DNA of 64,000 nucleotides from Avena insularis (GCA_023614405.1 CM042687.1:239904292-239968291); one strand, 5' to 3'; positions 26,704 through 39,803 are shown, numbered from the stretch's first letter. Numbers and translations: made by a program. Notes: generated by a model from the sequence alone, not told the origin.

Positions 26704-27210
26704 TGTTAGCATACTTGGTCGGTGGCGGAAAGGCCCCTCGTGACACCGCCGAAGTCCGGGGCGCCCAAAGGCGTTTGTTTGCATAGGCTTTTATATGGAC
26801 ACGGACTCAAGCACACAAGACAAGGATACCCTCAAGGGAATACAGTTTAATACAACATAACCTACTCGTGGTAACTTTTGAGACCTAGCCTCATATATAG
26901 AGCTAGGAGGGTCAACGAGGAGACCTGACCACACGACCCTAATCTCTCCACCCCCCAATGCGACTGAGCCACAATAGATCTTTGAATCTAGCAGACTCTC
27001 TTTAGCATCACTTGAATCGAAGATACATGCACCACATGACCAGTTATGGCAATCAAAAAGAAGCAGAATAGCGGGAGTGAGTTTTCCCTCCCGAGGGCTA
27101 ATTTTTAGGTAAATCTATCCACAGTTTGCTTATGCATTAACGATTATACGATCTCGGCATCCCCATCTTCTCCAACCCAAGTCCATAACAATGGGCATTG
27201 GCGGGTGTAA
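26704..27210 (+). mobile_element. 5' LTR of a non-autonomous gypsy-like element
   Basis: Begins TGTTAGCATACTTGGTC; the same start recurs at 29,157. Shared blocks between the two copies include ATATGGACACGGACTCAA, ACAAGGATACC, GAGACCTAGCCTC, a TATA region, CTAGGAGGGTC, GAGGAGAC and CAATAGATC/TAATAGATC. The LTR runs up to the PBS at 27,222; its exact 3' end is not certain. Many differences between the copies mean an old insertion. Confidence 0.65.
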
Positions 27211-27221
27211 ACCTGCGTCAA

Positions 27222-27280
27222 TTGGCGCCGTCTGTGGAAGCGAGATTAAACCTGCAATCGATTGGTGCCATCTGTGGGAA
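27222..27280 (+). other. Primer-binding site, present twice
   Basis: TTGGCGCCGTCTGTGG at 27,222-27,237 fits the TGGCGCC-type primer-binding site used by many plant gypsy elements. A second, slightly diverged version (TTGGTGCCATCTGTGGG) follows at 27,262-27,278. Both are preceded by ACCTGC, so a segment of about 40 bp has been duplicated. Confidence 0.6.
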
Positions 27281-29156
27281 TTAAATTTTACGCTGATGTC
27301 GGTCGTAGCCAGTTCCGACCGATCGATCTACCTTTCGGTGACGAAATCACCTCCTCTTCGGTGCTTTTCGACTTCACCATACTACTTCGCCAGAAGGATT
27401 TCGGGCATGGCGGCGGACTCGAGAGAATTCTGTTAAAACTACGCTTCTGGAGTGGAACAAGCTGGCACCCTCCGCCTCCTGGCGGAGTGCCGTGCCGTCA
27501 ATCGACACTTCATGGGCGCTCACTTTTCCCGTGCTACTTTCTTGTCAGCAGATGATTACAGCGGCGGCAGTACTGACTCCGATACGTGCGATCCACCTTC
27601 GGATGAAGGACCCTCTGATTCCGGATCCAAAACTACGGCAGCAATAACCAATACCACAGGCGCTATCATGCTGCCGAGATCCCTCGACATGGCGACCAAT
27701 GCGGTTTGGTACTGCGATGACCGTACATTCTTCGGATCGTGACCCTGAGTATGGTCTTGGCCGTGACAATCTTGGATCGCGAATTCGGCTTTGCCGCCAT
27801 CGACGGAACCCGCCACAGCTGCCATGACCCGTGGTCGCGCATCGATGCTCACTTGGCGGCAAGCCGCTTCGCGTCGCTTCTCCCGACAACCATAAAGCTA
27901 AGTTTCCCACCGAGCTGATTTCCTTTTGCTCACGCCGAAACACTTTCGGGGGTTGCGCCCTCTTGAGTAACCTAATGTACCATCGGCTCCACTTTTCGAG
28001 CACCTCCCGAAGCAGCGGCCCGGCCCGAAAATGCTTCAATTCTGCTGGCCAAGTGAATCATACCGAACTCCGATGCCTCGACGGAAGTCACCGAGACTAA
28101 GGTATCGAACTATGAAAGGCCTAGCATACGGTCTGAAAATATTAAACTCGATGGCACGAGAATCTTACTATACAAGGCGGCGAGGCAAATATTTCTAACA
28201 CAAGAAACCGTACTTCGCAATTCTTTTATGTTTTATGCAGCTTACAAAGACATCGGCGTGTCGACTATTCTAATAGGTCCTCCAGCAGATGCAAAGAAAT
28301 TTGGCTTCGCCATCTGATCAAGACCAGCGTCAGGGTCACTCTTGGATGGTTGCGCCAGCGATGCTTTCTGAAGAGCGACATTGGTCGCTCACCCGTGAAA
28401 CAGCAGTGTTGACTTCATCCATAGCGTCAAGTCCTTCCCATTTCGCCATACGGCTGCGCATCGGCTCCGGCATCGGCGGTTCTGGCTCCTTATGCATGAG
28501 CATGGCTGATGCATAGGGTCGATGATTTTTCCTCGCGCGGAGTCTCCACTCGGTGGCGACTCGGCTGAACACTCGGGGGCTACTCCTATAAGGGCGTTGG
28601 TCGCGCTTCCGATATCTTCGGTCAATGATGCATACTTAAGATTGTCCCACTGCGTGCAGATACAAGACTCAGTCTACACTTAGGAGTCTCGACTCCATGA
28701 GACACTGGAGGCTACTCCAAACTAGGCCGATGGTCGGCACACACACAGATCTTGAGTCCTCTGGCAGGAGTCTCTGGCTACCTCTGCGGACTGGGAGGCT
28801 CTCCATGAGGGAGGATTGATTCAAACATCAGGAAAAAAAATTGTGTCCCTCTGGGACCTGGAAAGCGAACATGACGAATTAAGTCTACTAGTCTCTGACG
28901 CAGGTACTCAATTTCTCCCGCCAAAGGAGGCGCTGGGTAGCGCTTGCCCCTATAGTCCATTATGTTATTCGTCCATGATTCTTGATTCCTTTAGCGACCG
29001 AACAAATTCAGGCGACTGGAGTGAACTTTGGTGAAGTGCTTCCCTTTTCGACACAACTTTAGGCTTCAGAGCATCCAAATACAGGTTAAAAGTAAATCCA
29101 CTTATGTTTGGATGGACACTTGGAGACTCTTGACATATGGAATATTCCTAGAACGA
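27281..29156 (+). mobile_element. Internal region of the non-autonomous gypsy-like element
   Basis: No protease, RT or integrase motif is visible. The region contains G+C-rich sequence and motifs common in large non-coding retrotransposon derivatives, such as CACTCGGGGGCTACTCC near 28,573 and related GGAGGCTACTCC at 28,706. Short open frames on both strands (for example 27,545-28,039 minus) show no recognisable domain. I read it as an internally deleted or non-coding (LARD-type) element. Confidence 0.5.
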
Positions 29157-29500
29157 TGTTAGCATACTTGGTCAACCAATGGAAGGCCCACTCCAGGCAT
29201 TGCAAGGGGTCAGGCGTGAACATTTAATTTTACTGAAGCACATATGGACACGGACTCAAAGCGCCTGGAACAAGGATACCTCAAAGACTAGAGTTTGAAT
29301 ACAACTTGTAACCTACAAATATTAGCACCCGAGACCTAGCCTCCCATATATAAAAGGCTAGGAGGGTCCATGAGGAGACGCGACCACACCTGCGACCCTA
29401 TCTCTCCGCGCCACACTGATAGGGCATAGACCATAATAGATCTTCCAGATCTAGCAGGACTCATACTTTACTTCGCATCCTTGGATCGAATCTGTACTCG
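29157..29500 (+). mobile_element. 3' LTR of the non-autonomous gypsy-like element (partial)
   Basis: Homologous to 26,704 onwards: TGTTAGCATACTTGGTC, GGAAGGCCC, ATATGGACACGGACTCAA, CCTAGCCT, TATATAAAAG, GGAGGGTC. Similarity fades at about 29,500, so the end is approximate. Confidence 0.6.
29335..29362 (+). promoter_or_regulatory. TATA box inside an inverted repeat
   Basis: CCTAGCCT (29,335-29,342) and its reverse complement AGGCTAGG (29,355-29,362) flank TATATAAA. The 5' LTR has the same arrangement with a shorter 6-bp stem at 26,884-26,907 around CATATATAG. Confidence 0.55.
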
Positions 29501-31927
29501 AGAAAAGATTCACATTGATCGGAGACCTAAGCTAAACAGTGTTGTGGGAGACCTCAAGCTTCAAGGTGGAAGCTAGGGGCGTGAAGAATCTGAATCACAA
29601 TCTTGCTGTATGTGGGAAGGCAATGGCGGAGGCTGATGGCTGTTGCCGCTCGGGCTTTGCAGTATGTCCTCCCGAGCCTTCCCGGTTGCTCATTTCTCAT
29701 CTTCCGGCATTTTTCATGTGCGATTTGAACTTGCCTTTCCGTACATCTCTGAGATACCATTGGCATTGCTTTTGATCCCCATGTATTGTATCATGGGTTT
29801 GACCTTCTATGAACGGCCCCATTGCTGTAATTGAAAGGCTGTTGCATCTCCTCAATTAAACTGCGGCTAAGGCCAAAGAGGTACTTTCGGTAGCCTATTA
29901 GAGTCTTTAGAAAGAGACGCGGCGCTGATGATGTCGAGTCCCTGGCGGGATAATAAGCCTGAATTACAAGAAGAACCTTGAAGGTCGCGGTGCCACCTTT
30001 AGCAGCTGTGGTTCTGGCGTCTAGCGCCACGGCTAGATCTGAGCAGAGCCCCACCTCAGATGCCCGATTAAGCGTGGATTAGCTACGAGGTATCCTTCCT
30101 TTCTTAAACTCATCTTTTTGCCAAGCCTTCACGGTCCCCACATGATTGAGCTGCTTGCTAAATATGTGATTGAGAGAAAAATCGAATTGGCCAGGCTCTA
30201 GCTATAGACTGATGCCTCGGATATGGCACACCCTCCCGGGGCCCTTTTGTTGCTTAGTCACCCTTGTAGATTTGTTTTTTCTTTTGCTATGGCTTGTGTA
30301 ATGTTTGTATTGGATGACTTTGAGGTTACTGCGTAGTGGTTCAGCAATGAACCTTGCCTTCTTCTTCTACCTACATTTGCCGCGGTTGCTTCATCCTTAC
30401 TTTGTCATCGTGGCTCTTGGGGCCTTAAAATGTTGATCCGTCGGCCGTCAGTTCCTTAGTTATCTCCCAGCGGACAACAAATTAATCTCAGTGCCATTTT
30501 GTGTGGCCATCGAGCTTAGAGGATATCCTCGTGTCCAAGTAGCCATCTTTGATGTTTGGAAATCAAAAGCGGAGTAGGCTGTCACGAGGAGGAGTATGTT
30601 CTCAAAAGGTTTTTGGCAGATTGGCGAACAACATGTTATAAAGTATTACAGGTGCCTCTTAATGGTTTGCAGCTGTGTTTGTTATTTTACGGCTTATGAT
30701 TCGTTGCTCTTTTGATTGTTAATCTTATTAGTAGGAATAGAAGGAGGCATCAACTGGCTATTCGACTCAGCGCCTAACCAGGGAGTTGGGGGCGAAGGAT
30801 TCTTTTGGATGGACCACTGTCCGAGACAGTGAGTAATCACTGACCCAGTCCCCTGGATTGTGTCCATCAAGTGTGTCAGGTTTTGAAGTGTGCAAGATGC
30901 GTCATTGTGTCTCTACCATGTTCCCCTTAGATCGACTCATCCAGCTTCTGAGGCTCTTGAGACTTGCGCTAATGTCGTGAAGGAGCTTGTGCACCGGCTT
31001 ATTCTTGGAGTCTTGGTCATGACCGGCTGCTGCCGGGACATGGACTTAAGCGGAGATAAGCGGCGGAATAGCCTTTTTTTTACCAGGATGGTGGCATGGA
31101 ACATCTTGCTTGCGCACTATGAGGGAGGTGGCTCGCCATCTTGGGAACATTGTGCACTTCTTGACAATGAGCAGGCATTACGCTTCGGCGTGGTTGATCC
31201 TGCCAAGTGTTGTATAGGAAGTAAAAATTTGTATATTTTAGTTTGATTGTTTACTTCTCATAAAATTTATAGCTTTTACATTTAGTGCCCGTTGTTGTAT
31301 AGATTGTGTCCTTTTTCATTAACTGATGTGATGACTACTCGGATAAATCACGTTAACGTAATGATAAAACCCGAATTCATTAGGTGATGTATTCGAGTGT
31401 GTTATCACGAATGTAAATTTGCATAAGAAAAAAGATATATTGGTGAAGAACTTAGATTTTGTTCTGTATGCGCCGTGAGTACAAGTTTAGCTGAGTAAAT
31501 GCGGCTGAAAAGCTTATTGTAAGTAAAGACAACTAAGGGTAAGCGTGTGATTGTGTAAACATTCCGGGGGTTGGAGTATACTACCGGACTCGGCGTCCCT
31601 TGAGGCGGTAGAAGCGCCACCTAAATTAACCGGTGACCATAAGAAGCGCCTTCCGGTGGCTCGATCTTCGTTGCCATTTTGCCAGGTCGCGGGATGAGGT
31701 CTCCTTCGTGAAAGGGATATAAAGATAGTTATCGGCTATAGTAGTTGTGAAGGCTTTCTTTGGTGTACACCATCGAGCAATTTTGCCGGTGATCTGCGTG
31801 ATGCCTCATCCGATAGGTAAAGCGACGCTCCCGGTACGTGTTGATTAAATATCGCTATAAAGAAGCGACCGTGGGGAGGACGCTTATGGCGTGCCTACTA
31901 TACGACACGGATTTTTTAATCGGATAC
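29501..31927. other. Unidentified old repetitive DNA
   Basis: No convincing ORF or terminal repeat. The longest open frame, 30,890-31,246 (+), contains no recognisable domain. Sequence near 31,560-31,830 (CCGGACTCGGCGTCCC, ATCTGCGTGATGCC, GACGCTCCCGG) resembles internal non-coding parts of grass gypsy-type derivatives, so this may be more of such an element, but I cannot name it. Confidence 0.4.
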
Positions 31928-34900
31928 TGTTATTCCATACATATGATCAGGATTACCATTTTTGCGAGACATAACGAGATTATGGATATAACGATTACAT
32001 CATCCATTCTGAAACCATACAGGTGTTACACAAATAAGGATCTCATGATCGATTCTTAATACAATTCAAGAAGCGGAATAATGTAATAGTAATGATAGTT
32101 GGCGGAAGCTCCATCTTCATCAAGCTGTGCACCGACGATGGAGATGATCCTAGTTGTCGTCCTTCCCGCACCATCCCGATATCTCTCTTCCTAGTCTGGC
32201 CACGAGAATAGCCAGGGACAAAGCCATGAGTACTCTTTAAGTACTCGCAAACTAATACTTAACAAGTTAAGGTTTTTTTTTGTAGGATACTAAGCTCTAG
32301 GGTTGTTCTGCAAAAAGCCAGATTTACCTCTACTAAGTTCAGAAGCAAAGAAAACTAGTTGAAAGTTTTATAACACCTAAGTGGGAACTTGAATTTCATA
32401 TCACAACTCTGTTGTGGTCAAGTCAAAGTCATAAATCATTTTAAGTCATTTTGAAAACATGTACGATTTATAGAACAGTATGGCCATCTAATCGTCCATA
32501 ATCAAGGACGCGGCTATTCAAATAGTTTGACCCTCTATAGAGATTGTACACTTTCACCACAACATTCGATACATCCATCAGGAACAATCCTGAATTCACC
32601 ATACTCAGTATGCGGATAATCAATCCCAACCTTTCAATTACACGCCCTAGTATAAGTACCTCTCCTGTGAGTTTGGCCTCCCAACCATGACCAACTCTCA
32701 TCTTGGGAACTACACCGGTGGACAATCTTCACAAGGTAGCCTCAACTCAGACCTTGGCCGCAAGGGAACCCATACTAAGGTTTATAAATCTTTAGTCAAG
32801 CCCTACCCAATTTTCAGGTATTGTGGTTGTACGGTAAAATTGGAATGGTATCGCATCCATACAACCCTCATTTTTATAAAGGGCTAAGGCTCATGCCTCA
32901 ACATTTTCATCATCAAAATCATCTGGTGTTCAAGAACACAAGTCAAAACATTTCAATAGAATGACTCATAATTCTAAGGTTATCATAAACATTTTCACCA
33001 AGTATTCCCATCTAAAGTTGATCAAATTTTATGCTTAGCACGAGCATCTACAAGTGGGGGTAAATACTAATGAGGGGTGGTAAACAAGTGTATCTTATCT
33101 AGGTAAATCTCATACCTCAGTATGACATCAAGATTATCTAACTTAGGCCAAGTTTTATGCTCTTTATGCTACCTTCAATGATTTTTCTAGAACTACAAGT
33201 CACTAAGTAATCTATAAGAGAATGCTTTGATAAAGAAAATAAAGTATTAAGCTTGCCAGTAAAACTAGGATTGGGTATCAAGTGGTGTAAGCTTGCTAAG
33301 TTGCAAGTGTTAGCTTGCTCAGTTAATAGCTTGATAATTCAACTAGTAGTATTAGGCTTGCCTTGTGCAGAGCAGTGGTTGAAGTTCTCCTCGGCTTCTT
33401 CCTCGTAGTATCCTCCTTCCTCCTCGTATCCTTGGTCCGTACTAGCGTCTATAAATATATACGAGGTACACAATCACCAAACAATACTTAACTATTTCTA
33501 ATCATCACACAAAGGTTCACACTAGATGATCTATCATCAGCACTAACATTACAAGAATTAAAACACTTGTCTCATTTATTTTATTTTGAGAAAAGTAATT
33601 TCTACTCATTGAAAATCTACTTAAGATTTAATATTCTCCAACTCAAACATGGGATCATGTTAACACATGTCATCACCACATATTTCAGTACATGGGAATG
33701 TGATTTAAAGTGGTGTCACAATTTAATAAGGTTTAACCTTTTTATTTTATTTAATTAAAGTGACTAGAAATGCCTATGTGGCATTCTTTTATTACTTGTA
33801 TATTATTTCTGTAAGTAAACCTATATATTTTTGTAGATTCCGAAAGGCCTAGTTAAATGTGATTTTTGAGAGTTGGAATCAACTAAAAATCTCTTATGGT
33901 TGAATTTTGAAAAATATTTAAATGCAGAAAAGCTTCTGCCTTGTTATTTTTACCATGAGTGATCTACAAATCTAAATGGTTTGAATCCAACGGGCTTGGA
34001 TTAAGCATTCCAATACCTTTCTAACAAAATTGGTTTCATGCATTTTGGTTTTGTGAATCGAGCTAGGTTGATTTTTAAATATAGGTATAGAACCGGGTTT
34101 GAAATTAAATGAATAAAACCAAATTTGAATTGTTGGGTCGCGCGGGAGGTTTAACTGGGCAGGCCCACTACGCACGGCAGAAGCGCGGGATGGTTAAGTG
34201 GCTGTCCCCACGTGTCAGTGAGACAGTAAGGGCGAAGCGTTACGGGGCAATGTGGACCGTGGGATCTAATTCTAATCGAACATCTCGAGTTCATTGTCCA
34301 CGCCTGAACATGACGCGAGGAGCACGAACCCTAGCGCGGTCAGTGGGGGTCGTGGGAGGCTCACCGGGGCTCCGGCGATGGTCAGCGACGAGGGCGAACA
34401 ACGAAGTTGATGACAGCGATCCTCCTGGTACCGGCAGCTTCTCCTGGGGCGGCTCCAATTGACGGCGCCTCTCCTCCTCTGCAGCGGCGAACTCCAGTGA
34501 AATTCCAGCAATGTGCTGCTCGCCTGGCTTTAGGAGTGAGTGGGTGTGATCAGTGAGATGTGGGGAGTGAACTGGTGTGAAGAAAATGAGCGGGGGAGGC
34601 ATCCTTTTATAGTGCGGCGAGGGGACCAAAGGTTGCAGGCTGAGCTCGTCGTGGTCGACAGCACAGAGGGCTAATGGCATGGGCGACGATAGGGGGCGGT
34701 GCTGTGCTCCCTTACGAAGCTCCATGGCATGGTGGTGAGGCGTGGGGCGGTGTTGATAGGTCGGAACACGTCGATGCTCTGGGCAGGTCCGACGGCGATT
34801 TTAATGGCGCATATCGTGCGTGGTCCGTGTGGCGGTGAATGGGCATGTCTGTGGGGTTGCTGGGGCGATGGTGATCATGCACGCAAGTGGCAAGGGCGGT

Positions 34901-35863
34901 GCGCGGTCTGTGCAAGCTTGTCGAGCGGGGCGCTCTGGCACGCTCTCGGCATGGCCGCAGAGAAACTGGGCGCGTGCTTGGCGGGTGGTCCAGGGGATGT
35001 CTGAGCTCGAGGATGGGACAGGGAGTGGAGGTGGACGGTGCTGCGTCTATGAGACAAGGTTGGCGAGCTAGAGAGGCGTGTAGCTTGCTGTCCACATTGG
35101 GGGTGGCAAAGGGGCTCGGCATGGTCACCATTAATGGCTATGCCAAGCTCATAGTGGTTCTAAGGCTTTTTAATTTGGCTAGTTCATCTACTGGGAGTAT
35201 AGAGTGAGCTAGAGAGAGAACAAGGTTGGCCAAAATCACTGCACTGCTTGTTTGTTTGGTGCTGACAAGGTGTTTGATGAAATGGCCGAAAGAAAATCAA
35301 ATTTGAATTTTAGGTTCAAACTTGGTGGGTTTGCTAGGAACATACTAGGGAGTCTCTGGTTAGTTGGATTAGTCAAGGGGCACTGGTTTGGTTGGGTTTT
35401 GAAAATGTGCGATATTCACATATGATAAAGATTCAATTTTCACTTGTGATTTGAATGAAGTTGCCAATTGTTTCTGCAAGTTTGAAAGGTGGGCTTTGAT
35501 TCGCTTTTACTTGGTCTCACAAGGGGTGAAAAGAATTGGAAAAGTTTCTGTTTGAAATCTTGGACTAGAAACACTCAAAATGACCTAGTGAGCAAGATTG
35601 GCAAAAATGACCATTTGCTTTATTTGATTTGTTTTTGATTTTTTCTTTATTTGTTTCTGTATGGAATTGTTTTATATGATGTTATATTCATCTTTAAACC
35701 ATTTCTTGCTATTTAGGTTAATCACACAAGTTCATTCATGCATTTATCAAATCATCACATACACACATGCATTCATATGATTTTAATTAATCAAAGTTTT
35801 TGTTAACCCTAAATTTAGTGATTAGAGTTTGATGATCATTGTTTATATTTTTGGGATGTTACA
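31928..35863 (-). mobile_element. LTR A of a Tekay/Del-like gypsy element (minus)
   Basis: In minus orientation it starts TGTAACATCCC (35,863) and ends ATAACA (31,928), the TG...CA ends expected of an LTR. It is homologous to LTR B (41,940-45,635) over its whole length. LTR A is 3,936 bp; LTR B lacks about 210 bp relative to it (A positions about 33,095-33,345). A G+C-rich segment at 34,130-35,100 with a TATA box on the minus strand marks the promoter. The two ends are flanked by different DNA (unidentified repeat on the left, LTR C on the right) without an exact target-site duplication. Confidence 0.8.
34604..34611 (-). promoter_or_regulatory. TATA box of LTR A
   Basis: CTTTTATA on the + strand reads TATAAAAG on the minus strand, in the same place as TATAAATAG in LTR B. 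Confidence 0.6.
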
Positions 35864-38800
35864 CATCATCTACTAGGATTTCCCATAGCATAGCATACTT
35901 AGTAAAAATTCCACGCAAGTCCTACTCAAAATATCACTAATGCATAGTGAAAATAATAGGACAAAAAGTATGAAGCACCACTTGCCTTTTTAGTAGAGAA
36001 AGTTGATCACTCCTTGATCTTGCAATTGTCACACTCTTCAAAGTTCACTACAATTCAATCAAGCAAGGCACAAATTCAATCTAGCATTCAAATAATTCAT
36101 CTCATAAAATAAAGAAAAAACAATGCATGCAAGCATGCAAAAGATTGTTTTATTGGAAAAGTGTTTTATAATAAGATATAAACATTTTAAAACACCTATT
36201 GGTCATTTATAAAAGTGGCAAAACCATTTAAAATCAAGTTAGTGAAAATGGGCCATTTAAATCATTTTTCTTTTGCTAGAAATGATTTTATTCAAAGAAA
36301 TAATTTCTAGTGTTAGCAAAATATGTTTTTAAACAAAAATGTTCGTGTTTACGGTCAAAGTGTTTAAAAAAAATCCATTTGCAAAAGGTTTAACTCAAAA
36401 ACCATTTTTAAATAATAGCAACATTTTTGTTTTACTAGAAATGCCTTTAATCAAAGTAATAATTTTCTAATGCTAATCAAATATATTTCTAAACCCAAAA
36501 GTTTGTGTTTCTGGTCAGTAGGTTCAAAAAAATCATTTGCAAAAGATTTTACCCAAAAATCATTTTTTGAATAATTTTTATACACAAAATAGTCCTACAA
36601 ATCTTTCTGCAAAAACAACTAATTTTCCAGAAGAAAAATACTAAACTAAGGGAATTTTTGCAAATGTTTCCTTTTCCTGATTCCAATGATATAAAATTTG
36701 TAAATTTTGGACATGTAGATCAAAAGTTATGAATTTTACAAAATCGAACATCTAATAGATCAAATCTGTTTTTAAAACTAGAGTTAGGCCACGTGTCACA
36801 ATCTCATTGGCGCATACCAATTCGCACAAATCAAGCTTTGTGGACCGCATGATCTTATTTGAATCGCATGGCACAAATGCAATCGTACCTCTTCGTTAAG
36901 TTATTCTATCGTATCCCTACGATCTAGATCTGACGGCTCTCAGCACGTTGACCCGGAACTGGCGGTGCTGGCGTCTAACGCGCGGCGGTAGCGCTCAGGC
37001 GACGGTGGTTCCGGTGAAGCAGGAAGCAAGGGAGGAAACGGAGATGCTCACCGGGTTCATGAGGTCGTTGTAGTGCTCAACGTGGTCACCATAGGGACAG
37101 GGGCACACGAGATTGCCGACGATTGCTCGTCGGAGAAGCTACTGGTGACGGGTGTGCTCGAGCGTCATCAACAACGAAGCTACAATGCACGGGAAGGCAA
37201 GTAGAGGGTCACGTTAGATGTGCGAGGCGAAGGCGAGTACACGTGCGTCAAAGAGAGTAAGGGGGTGGTCAGGGTTTATCAGGGGAGGTTGCCGGAGTTG
37301 CAGCAGATAGCGGCGACGCTTAGTCGTTGTCGTTACCGAGGCTGTGTGGCACGCGCGGGCGAGCTAGGGTTACTGGCTGATGCGTAAGGATATGTGGAGC
37401 GTGCTCGTGGAAACCAGGGGCAATTGGGGTGGCTGTGTTGGCCGGAATTGGCCGGAGTAGCTCGTTGAAGCAGTGAGATTTCGAGCGAGATTGTGGGCAG
37501 CCTAGGGGCGGAGAGGGGCTGGCGAGTGAGGGGAAAGAGTGAGGGGAGCGAGGCGATTTAACGAGCGTGGTCTCTACGAGGAATTAGCGCGGCATTCAAT
37601 CGAATTTACGCCGAGAAATTTACGCAGAAACGGCCGGAGTGATTTGGGGGAGAACAGGTCGCGGGGTTGAAGATGATGAGCTCGCACGGTGGGTCCTGCG
37701 CGTCGGTGAGAGGTGTGGTTACGTTCTTGTGGTGGAAGCGTTCAGGAGAGAGTCTGGGTTTCGGTGTATCTTCTTGATTGGGCTAGCTGTTGGGCTAGGC
37801 TAGTGGGGCTGCTTCTTTCCCTTTTTTTCTTCTGTTTTCTTTTTTCCTTTTTCATTTCCTGTTTTTATTTTATTCAAATGATTTCAATCTCACTTTGAAT
37901 TCAGATTTTCTATCAAAACTTTCTAAACCTTTTCAGTAGGTTTTATCTGTTTATTAATGTGTTTAAATAATCCATTTTAGAATATTTCCAATTATTCACT
38001 TATGGTTTATTATTTATTTAAATTAGACATTTGTCTTTATTTAAAAAGGATTTTAATATGTTTCCAATCCATATTATTTATTCAAATAATTTAAACATCT
38101 GTTTTAAATTCAAATGTTTCTCAAAACTTTTCAATAAGTTTGTATTGCTTAGTAATGTGTTTAAAATTCCATTTTAGAATATTCAAATATTCTTTTATGG
38201 TTTAATATTTATTTAAATGAGGTTTGTGTCTTTATTAAAAGCATTGATTCAAGCTTTCATTTGAATTCAAATTTCACCAAACATTTTCAGTAGGTTTTAA
38301 ATCATTTAGGAGTTGATTAGTTGGCCTAGTTTGAAAAATATTCAAATATTTTCTCATGATTTATTTTTTATTTTAATTAGGCCTTTTGTCTTTATTTGCA
38401 TAATTTGAATATGGTTCTAAACCATATAATTCTATTTAATTATTTTTTTATTCCTTTTAAGTTAATTGGATAAATTCTAATCCATTTGGCAATTTCCATT
38501 ATTATTTTCTCATGATTTAATTAATCATTTACATTAGGAATTTTGTCTTTATTCAAAATAAATATGGTTAAGTCCATATAAGTTTTTATTCAAAAAATCT
38601 TTATTCCTTTATTTTATTTGCATTATATTTATTCCATTTGCTTATAGATTTATTTCAAGTTTTAAATTGTCTTCTAAATAATTTTCTTAGGATTTATTAT
38701 TTAGTTTAGGCAATTTGTCTTTATTTAAATAAATTTGGATATTTTTCAATCCTTATGATTTTATTTAAATAATCTTTTACTCCTTTTTATTATTTATTTA

Positions 38801-39258
38801 TGGTTTTATAATATTTTTGTTTATCATATTTGATCATTTAAAAATGTTTGTTGATGAATTTTTATATGGATCAAATCCATAGTCTTAGAGAGATCTTGGA
38901 AATGATTCTCTTCCATCAGGGTTTTAGGGTTTTGGTTTATTTTCCCAAGTGTTTCAATTCAAGATTATTTGCTTGCATAAAATGCATTTGATCTTTGGAA
39001 GTGATTTCTTTCATTAATATTTGGGGTTTTGGTTTAACTTTTCCAAATGTTTAAATTTCAAGATACATTCATTGACGAATGCATTTCACCTGATTGAAAT
39101 TTTGTTGGATTCCCTTTTCATTCAAATTTGTTCAACTAGAGTTTTTATGTTTCCATTTAGAAGCAAAAAAAATTCTTTTCACCCTAAATTTCGACAACTA
39201 ACTCTTTCGTTTATTTATTTTTCACATTTCAAAATTTGGAAAATTTTGGGATGTGACA
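35864..39258 (-). mobile_element. LTR C, truncated gypsy LTR (minus), related to LTR1/LTR2
   Basis: In minus orientation it starts TGTCACATCCC at 39,258. It has the same layout as the plus-strand LTR at 50,438: a G+C-rich promoter zone (36,930-37,740 here), then a stretch near 36,580-36,780 whose complement matches ATAACTTTTGATC, ACAAATTTTATA and TTGGAATCAGGA, then one near 35,970 whose complement matches GGCAAGTGGTRCTTCAT. It breaks off at 35,864, just after GGGAAATCCTAGTAG, where LTR A begins, so the last part of the LTR is missing. 37,900-39,200 is A+T-rich U3 sequence. No coding capacity. Confidence 0.7.
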
Positions 39259-39803
39259 CATACAATCTTCATTAGCAACATTAGTATATTCAAAAGTAAT
39301 AAACATTTGGGGTTTAGTTTTAAAACAGAAAAACTTTAATTAAAAACACAAGCTACTGTAACAATTCCTTTTAAAATCTCAAGTGATTAAAGAGAACTCA
39401 AAAAGAAACCGATAAGAGGCAAATGCAAATAATGGCATAAATCTGTCAAAACAGACCAACAGGTAACAACCGATTTTTTCGAAGACCTTTTGTTGCTCAA
39501 ATCAAAAAGTGTTGAACTAACAAAAGTTAGCTAACAACCTGGGGGATTTATTCAAAAATATTACAGCTCAATACGACTTACAGAGATTTTTCACGAATGT
39601 TTATAGTGAAGCACAAAAATCTGTTCGGGACAACAACTTCCCCAAATCTTACTTCTCTCTCATTGAAGGTTATTCTTGGCACAAAAACCACACAAAAAGG
39701 ATAAGGAGAGGTTATTACAGAGGCAATAACTTCCAAGACTCAACAAAAGAAAATCCTAATCAAATTTGGGCTATCTCCCAATAAGTACTTCTCTTTAACG
39801 CCT
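39259..39803 (-). mobile_element. 3' untranslated part of the gag-type element
   Basis: A+T-rich non-coding stretch following, in minus orientation, the pseudogene at 39,804-41,932 and ending where LTR C is inserted. No motif beyond its position supports it. Confidence 0.4.

Noticed and set aside
27545..28039. Possible host gene (164 codons, minus)
   Set aside because: Arg/Ser-rich composition without a domain, overlapped by equally long frames on the other strand, inside an LTR-bounded element.
30890..31246. Possible protein of 118 codons (+)
   Set aside because: No recognisable family; located in decayed repeat DNA with no promoter or splice evidence.
34291..35207. Several overlapping ORFs on both strands in LTR A, and similar ones at 44,007-44,923 and 62,107-62,649
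   Set aside because: These are the G+C-rich promoter zones of the LTRs, where stop codons are rare. Homologous LTRs do not preserve the frames.
31923..35868. LTR A as a solo LTR with target-site duplication
   Set aside because: The immediate flanks GATAC and CATCA do not match, and the flanking DNA on the two sides is unrelated.
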